In this document: piece after piece, positions 55,356-64,000 of the stretch | Numbering within the stretch: the first letter of the stretch is position 1 | Layout: the number at the start of each line of letters is the position of its first letter | From: Catonia carolina | Lineage: Eukaryota; Arthropoda; Insecta; Hemiptera; Achilidae | NCBI GenBank assembly: GCA_035578175.1 | Contig: JAQMRL010000006.1 | Coordinates: 34,507,893-34,571,892 of the forward strand | DNA: 64,000 nt | Direction of reading: 5' to 3' | Position numbers and translations under genes: made by a program | Notes under the pieces: model-generated | The model's database searches: none | What the model saw: the letters and a program-made list of their open reading frames with translations, nothing else | Told to the model about the DNA's origin: nothing

Positions 55356-56475
55356 GAAAGTAAAAATGTTCAAGATTTTAATATAACAGTAATAATTTAA
55401 AAATAATTCCACAGGGGAAATTATTAAGATTTTATTGTAGCCTATTTTTCTATCGTATTGGATCATCAGCGTTTCTTCAGAATATTGATGAAATATTCAT
55501 TTACATAAGAAAACTCATGGTATGTATTTTTACGGTTTATAGAATGTCCTGAAATATAAAATTGTAATATTTATTATTATTTTTAATACGGTTGTATAGA
55601 AGAAAAATATTCTTACAAATGATATTATTCATAGTGTTTTGTAATAAAATGTTTGAAAACGCAGACATTAATGCAACATTTTATTCTATTCTACTGTCAA
55701 TTTTCTGATTTTGTTCTTACATAATTTTGCATTCCTTATTTGATTTTGTAACTAAATTCTAGTCCCTTAAATACACTGGGTAATAAAAGTCATATAATAA
55801 TATTATTCTAAAGCATCAAAGATGTAGCAACACATATTTTATTTTCATTTAATTCCATTAGAAATGGGAATAATATTGTTCATAGAATAAATATTATAAA
55901 GAAACACGCAAAGTATTGTGGGAAATGATTAAAATTTATTAATTAAACATGTTTCGTTATTGTGGAATGGAATTTGAATTTATAGTATAAAGATGAAACG
56001 TAACATACTTTCATAATTTAGCCCCAAATACATTATTGAAATCCTTTATACAGGCAGGTGTAATAATTTCGTTGTAACCTTTAGTTTATTTAACGAATAC
56101 CACAAATACATTGATATCTTTGAACGTTTCAACGTTATCATAGTAAAGTATTTATCTGGAATGCCATGGGAAACATGTTGTTTTCCCCATAAACGTTCAT
56201 ATGAACAAAGAGATATATAAATAGAAAATAAATATGTTATAGTAGGTTAATTGTTTAAGGATTATAACAGTGTTTGAATGAACATAAATTTGTAAAAATC
56301 ACTTATGTACTAATGTATTTCTTAAACAAATTTAATTTAAAATCCATTTTCTTGTGAACAAATTTTTTAAACATATTTTTACCTTTTACTTATTCCGTAC
56401 GGGTGGGAAATTTTTGAAATTGTGGAAACAATCTATAACCAAATTTGAACTGAACAAGACAAAAATATTTTGCTT
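55356..56475. other. A+T-rich, nothing recognised
   Basis: No supported feature in about 1.1 kb. Confidence 0.45.
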
Positions 56476-56748
56476 CATCATCATCTGTCAAGAATTAGGC
56501 TCAATGGCCTGTTCCGGCATCCATCTCTTTTTAGTTCTTCCCAAACTTCGCTTCCCTCTAGGTTTATATTTCCATGCTCGTAGTGGAAGTCTGTGAGCTG
56601 GCGTGCGAAGTAAATGGTTGGACCAGTTTCTCTTATATACTCGTATTCTTAACGTTTCCAACAGTGACTGAATATTTAACTCAGCGCAGATAGCTTTGTT
56701 ACAAACTCTATCTAACCGGGTACAACCTTTTTGTGAAAATTTGTGCAA
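56476..56748 (-). pseudogene. LINE 3' end, RT C-terminus
   Basis: 86 open codons: GCTRLDRVCNKAICAELNIQ, then SLLETLRIRVYKRNWSNHLL and WKYKPRGKRSLGRTKKRW, stop, then a GATGATGATG tail. GC-R-DR-RN--IR-EL is a conserved segment before the tail of some LINE polymerases. Same family as 20857-20974. Target duplication not resolved. Confidence 0.75.
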
Positions 56749-58404
56749 TGACGATTATGTAGCCTACACATTGCACTGTAAATAACATCTCTATTATGAC
56801 CGATGTGTGATTGTTGTTTATCTGTCGAAATGTTTACTTTACTACCTTTATCCTTTCCATTATCTCATCTTGCCGCTTAGAACCACGTGTTGTTCGTCGC
56901 TGGCCTGTAATGGTTTTAATAAAACCTAATATATGTACATACATCAGTTTGGCCCCAATAAGCGGCATTATGGACCGAATAAACGGAGTAGTACTTATCA
57001 AAGTAAAATCCCGTTCTATTTTTGTTCATTACCTAATTTGTAATATAACAAATATAACTCATTAAACTAATTGTAATTTTATTTTAAAAAACAACAGCAT
57101 TCTTTATATTTACAATCACATTGATTCATTCTCTGTCCCAATTATTAAAATATTTTCTATTTAATTACGCGTACAAGATTACGTACCGTCCCTTTATGAT
57201 CTCCAACCTACACTTTAGGTATATCAAATTTGAAGCGTAGAAATATAAATATATAAATATCAAACAAAACAATTATTACTTTATCAATGTTCATAATTCA
57301 TATTACTACTTGTATTTATATTAAATATATAATTTGAACAATTACGCATCAATGTGATGACCTCCTCCTTGCTTTTTTTATCTCCAGGTCACACTCAATA
57401 TTCCTACCTATTTCTTTAAACAACTTACTAGCCACCTAGCAACCCGATTTTGTTTATACCTTTCTTAAAAATTAAATTATTTTTTTATTATTTTATTTCC
57501 ACCAGCTGGGTCTATTTACATTTATTTCAATAAACCAAATATAAACAGAACCAGCTGTTAATGATTTTGAGTCGTCACAAACTGTCATAACTGTCCCAAA
57601 AAACCGGCTGCCCCAATTAACCAGTAGACCAATCATCCGGAATCGAATGTACATTGAAGGAAATACAGAAGATATACTATCATTTGTGTCGCCAAACTAA
57701 TATTCCAGAGTTTATGGGAAACGTACCTAGAAAATTAACGTCATCTTTTACATTATAGTAGGGCAAAGAACCTAGACTGAAGTTGGTCTATTATGACAAG
57801 AGACCCTAAAGCTATCAACGTACGGGTTATAAGATACTTAGAAACCCATAACTGATATAATAATTTATGTAGATAATAACACGTATACTTTGTTGACAAA
57901 CGCCCTATCCCTACATGTGACACCGACTCTATTAATACCGCTCCAAAGCTTAAGACTCATGTTCAAGTACGTTACGTATTTTTTTACACCCTTTTAACGT
58001 TAAATCACTTCTATCCACTCAACCCCGAAATAGATAAGGGTGAATGAAGGGTGTGAAATCTAGCAAGAAAAAATATAATCTATAGGCTATATTTATTTTC
58101 CACTTTTTATACCAGTATTATATAAAAGTGTTTGATGTTATTATAGTGTACGCGTTTTCATTTCGTGTTATTTTTTACGTCATTACGTTTTCCCTTTTTT
58201 TATTTTAATCAACGGTTTATTATCGTTTCATTCAGGATTTTTTTGTCATAGTTAAATCTAGTATTTACTTATTATGTAAAATTAATAATAATAATATTAA
58301 TTCCAAGTAATTAACACAAATGAACCTGATTTTATATTCGTTTCTATCGAGCTTTAAGAACAGAGGCGTAAATTTTCCTAACGGTGACATTAAGGATTTT
58401 GATG
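56749..58404. other. A+T-rich, nothing recognised
   Basis: No supported feature in about 1.6 kb; small open frames such as 56811-57065 have no family resemblance. Confidence 0.45.
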
Positions 58405-58640
58405 TAACTTTAGGCCTATTACTTTCTCTTGCCTATATGAATACATAGAAAGGAAAGTATTGTTTTCATGTCGATTTTCCGAAATTGAGTTTTTACCGGA
58501 TATACACGTTTTCAGACTCCCTTAACCCAAAAAACATGTTTTTAGCGATTGGTATGTATGTGTGCGCGCGCTTGCCAACTTACGCGCACAAACACACACG
58601 CGCGCGCGCGCGCGCGCGCACACACACACACACACACTCA
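58405..58640 (-). repeat. Repeat E, uninterrupted copy
   Basis: Minus strand reads from a CG/CA dinucleotide tract (58556-58640) through ACCAATCGCTAAAAACATGT, GTCTGAAAACGTGTATATCC and GGTAAAAACTCAATTT to ATATAGGCAAGAGAAAGTAA. It is continuous at GTGTATATCC (58497-58506), the place where the mariner sits in the other copy. Confidence 0.8.
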
Positions 58641-59225
58641 GTAGTGTGTTCTGCCGACGACCGGAGCCGACGACACGTGGAAACCTTGCTTGTTAGTGGC
58701 CCTGGAAAGAGCCGTTATTGGTGGTCGGAAGCGGCGAGCCGGTGTGGTGGAAGTGGAGTCGAAAGAGTGACGGCTCGGCTACTGGGTTCAGGCCTAGTCT
58801 TCCCTAAGTGACAGTTGGGTCTCTACTGCAGCGTAACAGTGGTGGTTTTCAGAGCCCCGCAGTGTCGGATCGGCGTAGGCCGTCTGCCGATAGCGGGTCC
58901 GAGGCGGTTCTCTCCAGATCGGCGAAGGCTGACCGGTGCGAGAATGTGCGTCCACCACCGGTAGCGCCAACCCGGGATGATGCGTCTGACCTCGGCTGAG
59001 CTCTTCTTTGTTGGTCCGGAGCTCATTTTGCTTGTTCTTCTCCAGTTTATAGTTGATTGGAGAGTGTCTCTCCCGGGCCAGTGCGGCAGCTTAAATACCC
59101 CTCCGGCGAGTCCACTTCACAGTGGAGGGTAGCCACTGCTGGCACTGCGCGTCTGTAGCGCTCCACACGGCAGGCAAGTAATGGGAGCGTCTGCAGGCGC
59201 TAATATTGGTAGGGCAGTCGGCGAC
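58641..59225 (-). promoter_or_regulatory. Second GC-rich island, minus-strand TATA promoter-like
   Basis: About 580 bp strikingly rich in G+C and CpG compared with the rest. On the minus strand GGGGTATTTAAGCTGCCG (TATTTAA at 59091-59097) is followed 65 bp later by an ATG at 59026 in a CAAAATGAG context, a favoured insect start context. Either a host promoter with first exon, or the promoter of a retroelement. Confidence 0.4.
58823..59026 (-). CDS. Unidentified 67-codon ORF behind the TATA box
   Basis: Starts MSSGPTKKSSAEVRRIIPGW and continues RYRWWTHILAPVSLRRSGEN; basic, no stop for 67 codons, in high-GC DNA where long open frames are common by chance. Support comes only from its position 65 bp after a TATA-like box and the good start context. 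No homology recognised. It could be a first exon or the start of a retroelement gag-like gene. Confidence 0.25.
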   Translation of the reverse strand: MSSGPTKKSSAEVRRIIPGWRYRWWTHILAPVSLRRSGENRLGPAIGRRPTPIRHCGALKTTTVTLQ

Positions 59226-60221
59226 AGTTTAAAATAAAGACTAAATTGTAAACAAATATTAAAACTAAACTTGACACTGAACTTTGCATTGCGTTTGTAA
59301 ATATAAATTTCAAGCTAATGATGACGATGATCTTGATGGATATGATAATAATGCCAATAATGCTAATGAGATGTCGATGATTAGGAGTAGAAGTCAAAAA
59401 ATTAAGTAAGTTTAATGTATAACTAAATTGTAAAGTTAAGTCTAATTTTTTAAAACATTTTGTCTGTGAATATCGTCGCTGGTGTAAAAAAGACTGATTG
59501 AGAAATGAGTTTGATGCTCTTCTATTTTTATTAAATTTCTCTCGCCGCTTAAAAATAAAGTCCGATTAAATGGTTAATAATTATTTGTAATAACCCAGTA
59601 AGTATAGGATCAAAATATGGTTCATAGAAGCTAAGTTAAAAAGCCAGTAAAATTTACAGTTTGATCATTCATTTTAAAACTTGTATACAAAATAAGAAAA
59701 TTTACAAAGTTTTTTATGGGTGAAGTGCTGAATTCGATGGAGAATGAAGGTTATGGCGGTGTTAGTAGTAGCATTACAATGTTATGTTAATCCATTATAT
59801 TCATAATGTTAATTATATTATTAATGTATGTTAATGCCGTATTAACATAATGTAATATACCATAATATTCACCTTCTCTATCAAATGCATTAATATAACA
59901 ATATACTTGTCTAATTTCATCTCATTTAGTAGATAAAAAGCTTCCGGTTGTCCGAAATCGGGTTAACCGAAACAATTCCGAAAAAATTCAAGAAATTTTT
60001 AATCGATTAACTTATTGTAAAAGGAAATCATAAGATAAATATAGCTTTGATATTCTAGAAATTTATATGACGTTTATTACTCAATGTATTTTAAGATTCA
60101 AGAATTCAAATAAAGGGAAAAAATCCACGAAATCTTTTAAAAAAAGAAAAATTCTGTAGAAAACAAATCAGAAACCTTGCCAGTAGAATAAATTAAATGG
60201 TGCATTAATTTCCAATCAAAC
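59226..60221. other. A+T-rich; one exon-like GAT-rich stretch
   Basis: 59315-59405 lies between a CAAG acceptor-like end and a perfect GTAAGT donor (59406-59411). It reads, in one plus frame, NDDDDLDGYDNNANNANEMS, then MIRSRSQKI. Acidic low complexity makes this weak; otherwise nothing recognised. Confidence 0.25.
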
Positions 60222-60478
60222 CACCAGGTCGGTTTAGCAGCTGTTTAATATCTAATTTTTGAAAACGAAATTTCCTAGTTAAAATCCTAGTGAAGGTAGG
60301 TTTTACATGAATTTATAACTAGACAGTGTTTACCGGTGTACTTTGATGGCTGTGGTTCCATTGACCATACTCTTTTAGGAATGGGTAATCTGAGCCTTTA
60401 CAAGATGGCATTTCATTGTACATCTTACACATCATTCTCATCTGATTGGGTCATCGGTTTACTTATTGTTCCTAAATT
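60222..60478 (+). mobile_element. SINE-B copy, head damaged
   Basis: Body and part of the head: AGCAGCTGTTTAATATC, then AGTTAAAATCCTAGTGAAGG (B-box region), ACCGGTGTACTTTGATGGCT and TTGACCATACTCTTTTAGGA. It is the inverse of 24500-24815 and 15985-16141. Confidence 0.7.
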
Positions 60479-60602
60479 GAACAGATTAAAACGTACACAC
60501 ATTAAGGATTAATGTGAAAAAATTCCTGACACATTTCTGATAATATTCCTGTGATTAACGTGATTTGTAACCATTTTCTATACTTTAAAACCGTTTCATG
60601 CC

Positions 60603-60983
60603 CATAACAGCCAAGTGAATATTAAATTAATTGCACTCGATCTGCTAGTTCCAGGGCTACAAAAATAGTTCTGTTTTTTATCACATGGTTAGCAAATTAT
60701 AAGACTGAAGCATGTAAAAATCTAAGAGGTACATCCGAAGAGGTATAAAAGACACATCACTGTTATCTCCTCTGAAAGTAATGAATTTCATTATACAGGT
60801 GAATGAGGTAAAGATGTCATTTGCAGGGTGGAAATCAGATGTTTTTCGGATGGCCTAGCACGGTGATAACCATACTGTTCCAGTCAGTGAGAAAGGCAAT
60901 TGTAAACACCTCACTCCTCGTTTTACACATAAAGCCTCTAGAGATTCAAACCACCTTTTCGGCTGATGACCTAAACAAAAACC
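60603..60983 (+). mobile_element. SINE-A near full-length, internal deletion
   Basis: 5' CATAACAGCCAAGTGAA through GTTATCTCCTCTGAAAGTAA and ATTATACAGGTGAATGAGGT (the CCAGACCCTGTG block is deleted) to CCTTTTCGGCTGATGACCTA and AAC. B-like CTGCTAGTTCCAGGGC near the 5' end. Confidence 0.8.
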
Positions 60984-62185
60984 GTTTAAAATAATAAATA
61001 TTAAACAGTTCCAGTCGTAATTTCACGATATTTTAAAAATTGTATAAATATTCACCATTAGTTTCTTCTGTGAACGAATATTTCACCAAATTTTCTAAAA
61101 CATAAACCGGATTGTAACCGTTTAAAAAATACTGTGACTAATAATTAGCGAATTCCTGATGAGTGTATCAATCAGCTAGTCACTGAGAACTTTGATATTT
61201 AACAAGTTTACTGTAAATAGAACATAGTAATTTTAGTTATCTAGTCTTCCATGTCAGTGAATAGACAATCAGTTGAAGAAATTTCTTTAGGTAATGACTC
61301 TTAAACAATTTTGAAGTATTTTTGGATCAACAATTTGACCTGATTAAAAATCGTTAAAATGTTTTTTGCAGAATTACTAGATAAATATAGGTATTATTTT
61401 GGTAATTGTAATTGAAGTTTGATTTGAAATAATAACATAATATTGAATGGTTTTGCAATATTATTACGCGTAATAATGCAGCAAACGTTAAGGAATCTGG
61501 ATCTGTGATTTAGTAATAATAACTTTTTTACTTCCCAATTTGATTTCATAATGCAGGGTATTATAATTCGTTGAAAATACCTTGAACCTTCAGTATTGAC
61601 TTTTTTCATTCTCGAAATCGAACCAATATTATTGATACCACCAAGGTTAAATTAATGTTCTTAGTAATTTGGAGTTTCTATTTAGAAAAACACCAAATTT
61701 TCATAAAATACAATATCATTTAACCAACTTAAATAATGATACTTAAGAAGAACTATGATCTGAATATTTTGAAAGTAAAATCAGGTGTTTCGTTTTAATA
61801 CGGTGTTGTACAAATTGCTATTCGTCTCCACGTAATGCAGGTATACATTTTTCTGTTAAGGTCTCGGTCCGCTAGACCGTATCATACTAGGATTTATTCG
61901 TAGAAAATTTTGTTCCAATGGAATAAGGTAACTGGTAATTACAGTAAATCAAACATTTCTAGTCATGCAATTAAGCAACAGGTAATATTAAAGGTCACAT
62001 TTATTTCTTATAAGGTTTATGAAGAAAACATTTTCTCGGAATAAACCACAGCTTACAAAATGTATGTACAAACTGCAGGGTAGTGAAATGTACGAGTAGT
62101 GTCTGACTGTTGAGGTTGGTAGCACTGTTAAATTTTCACTTGTCTTCCTCTCAGCTCATCCATACGCAAAAAGCTGTCTTGAGAC
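60984..62185. other. A+T-rich, nothing recognised
   Basis: No supported feature in about 1.2 kb. Confidence 0.45.
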
Positions 62186-62490
62186 TTCAGTATCTATAAC
62201 TAGCAACGTTTCCAAACGTTCACAACAAGCTAGTTTACTAGCACTAGTCAATCACGTGACATTTTCTCCCCTACTAGCGCTAGTAAGCAACGTTCAGACC
62301 GAGCTAGTTTACGTTTAGAGCTAGTCAATCACGCGAACTTTCTCCCCTACTAGCGCTAGTAAAATCGAACATGTTCAAAGTCACTAACACACTAGTAAAT
62401 ACTAGCGCTTTTATTAAACTAGCTGCTAGTTGTTCGTTCCCACGACACTAGTACTATCTAATAGTCTACTAGCAGCTAGTAAACTAGCGT
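62186..62490. repeat. CTAG-dense cluster with partial tandem repeat
   Basis: About 18 CTAG tetramers in roughly 300 bp. Two units of about 74 bp share CGTTCA, GAGCTAGTTTAC-like text, GTCAATCACG(T/C)GA and TTTCTCCCCTACTAGCGCTA (about 62265 and about 62338). The right part carries TTAAACTAGCTGCTAGTTG and CTACTAGCAGCTAGTAAACT, inverse-like to the left. Much of it could fold. No ORF. Confidence 0.7.
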
Positions 62491-62954
62491 CGAAAATAGG
62501 CCATTAGAGAGGGTTCACGTTATACCGTACGATATTTATATAGGTTTATAATATCGAAGTTGGTAACACTGATTTTATTATTACTTTTTCATTTTTTTTA
62601 GCCGTTAAATATAACCAGTTTTTAACCATTCTCTGGACACGTCGTAGAATAATGACTATTTGAAGATATCTTACAGACTATGTAATGTAGAGCAGGGTGT
62701 CGGACCAGTACAGATTGAATGTAATCGATATTATGCGGTATTGATTTGACTGGTCGATAGTATTATTACCTATCGAATGTGGTTAGTTGGTTAGTGTTGC
62801 TATCGTTAATTTTTTTCGTTTATACTTCTTGCCCTACTGTAACACTTCTTTATAATGACCTTGAAATTTTATTTATATCTTATTAGTATTTTTATTTTAT
62901 TTTTTAATTGAAGATTAATATGTAAGTTATGTAATTAATTGTACAAAAGCTATT
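62491..62954. other. A+T-rich, nothing recognised
   Basis: GAAGTTGGTAACACTGA at about 62557 resembles GAGGTTGGTAGCACTGT at 62113, so the CTAG cluster may lie between short direct flanks. Confidence 0.3.
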
Positions 62955-63760
62955 TAATTATAGTTTTTTATTTTTTTTTTGAGACCTTAAACGATCACTC
63001 TAGTTCAAGTTAAGGTCTGTTCCAATGTTGGGTTTCTTTGAAAAGCGCGCCCTTCTAAGCGTGGCTTCCTTTCGTTTCGCCCACGTTTTCTTAAAACGTT
63101 CCGATCTCTGTTTCCTATCTTCGTCGGTAAACACCCTGTTGTACACTCTGCTGGTTTTTGCTTCTAATGTTACCATTTTAATCTTGACTAGTTGGTTGTA
63201 CTTAGCTGATTTTGTTAGCAGGTCTTGTTTAGTGATTCCAAGTTCCTCCACATCACGCTGTACGTCCTTCAGCCACCAAGGTCTCGACACCTTATCCAAA
63301 AAATGGTTGAACAGCCGGTTCACAAGTCTGGACTTTACGGCTCTTACATTGAATGTTGCAAAAATTTTTGAATCCGCCCGGTGTTTTCCGACGCTCCGAT
63401 TCGTCTGGGTATTCTCTTAGTTGGTTGCCCCCCTTAATCCGATGGCAACCTTCTCTGCTCCTTGCAGAAGGGGTATCTTGGCTAAAAGAACTTTCCATAT
63501 TTTGAAATTTCTAGGATATATCTTTCCTGAGTGGGGATAAATCCCCGAGCTTACAACTACAAATTTGATTTGTAGAGGGTAATCTCGGCCGCACAATCTG
63601 TGAAAAAACGCTGACCACTAGACCACTTGATACAAAACAGACGTTAGTGGATTTCTGTTGAATCATTTTGATTTGCGGGTGGTATTTTATTTCCCACCTA
63701 CCCACATATCTACAGAGCATTCCCCTATCCGCCACCAGGGAACGCGCCACGTTGAAGATG
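62955..63760 (-). mobile_element. LINE-K copy with large internal deletion
   Basis: Minus strand, from the right: a 5' UTR-like region (CGTGGCGCGTTCCCTGGTGG, TGGTCTAGTGGTCAGCG); then a frame reading SKIFATFNVRAVKSRL, which resembles the first strand of a LINE endonuclease; directly joined to LVNRLFNHFLDKVSRPWWLK, then DVQRDVEELGITKQDLL and TSRVYNRVFTDEDRKQRSER, the RT C-terminus seen in copy 3. It ends in a poly(A)-like tail at about 62962-62981. Nearly all of the endonuclease and RT is gone, with the join in the KSRL codons common to both sides. Confidence 0.7.
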
Positions 63761-64000
63761 ATTTAAAAAACAAATAACTTTCTTAAATTTTATGTTTATC
63801 AAACATAAAATATGTTGGTAAAAACATCTTATATTAAAAAATCAACTCTCCATTAGTAGTGGTTTACGGCGAACTAAAATTGAAATGTTTAATTTCTTAC
63901 GAAATCTGACACGTTGGAAACAAAATTATGAATGTTTAAATAAATCAATTTAGTATTAGAAATAGGAATTTAGTTGACATCAGTATGAATCACCAGTGTG
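63761..64000. other. A+T-rich window end
   Basis: Nothing recognised. Confidence 0.4.

Noticed and set aside
58485..58811. 108-codon plus-strand ORF
   Set aside because: Runs through a CG/CA dinucleotide tract and repeat E; low complexity.

Overview
The window looks like 64 kb of insect nuclear DNA, probably intronic or intergenic. It is strongly A+T-rich, gene-poor and packed with decayed eukaryotic transposons: mariner, rosa-type and pogo-type elements, jockey-like and other LINEs, tRNA-derived SINEs, foldback elements and MITEs. Nothing prokaryotic is present: no operons, CRISPR, rRNA or functional tRNA gene. The order of insect cannot be fixed from sequence alone; a large hemipteran-type genome would fit but is a guess. 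Repeat families are given working names (SINE-A to SINE-D, LINE-K, repeats E, G and H); these are labels for this window only.

Layout. 0-8 kb: a LINE scrap, several SINE-A copies, a near full-length mariner (3776-5526) broken by a SINE-A with target-site duplications, and two pieces of one LINE. 8.5-15 kb: a long foldback, a GC-rich island with a minus-strand TATA box, a second mariner, and a 5'-truncated LINE with target duplications. 15-17.5 kb: a rosa-like mariner relic, then SINE-B split by a 1.24-kb insert that carries promoter-like motifs and a THAP zinc-finger ORF. 18-27 kb: a pogo-like element, RT relics, an old ~142-bp satellite array, and elements ending in GGACGCGAAATTG with a perfect 32-bp palindrome. 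28-39.4 kb: jockey relics, a 150-bp-arm foldback carrying a tRNA-derived SINE, a MITE, and two LINE-K relics. 42-48 kb: an internally deleted mariner with a 96-codon fused ORF, a candidate host last exon encoding a transmembrane segment (44113-44403, minus), a 402-bp tandem duplication, a dimeric minisatellite, SINE-D and LINE-K. 52.3-55.35 kb: a three-level nest, in which a LINE with an intact RT ORF sits inside a palindromic mariner, itself inside repeat E; an unoccupied paralogue of the mariner site lies at 58.5 kb. 58-64 kb: a second GC-rich island with a minus-strand TATA box, further SINEs, a 300-bp cluster of CTAG sites, and an internally deleted LINE-K.

How it works together: there is no coordinated gene set. 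The only long intact coding sequence is the LINE reverse transcriptase at 52688-54724. Host coding content is limited to the candidate transmembrane last exon, perhaps the THAP ORF, and weaker exon candidates. The interest lies in the insertion history that can be read directly from target duplications, nested order and paralogous empty sites.
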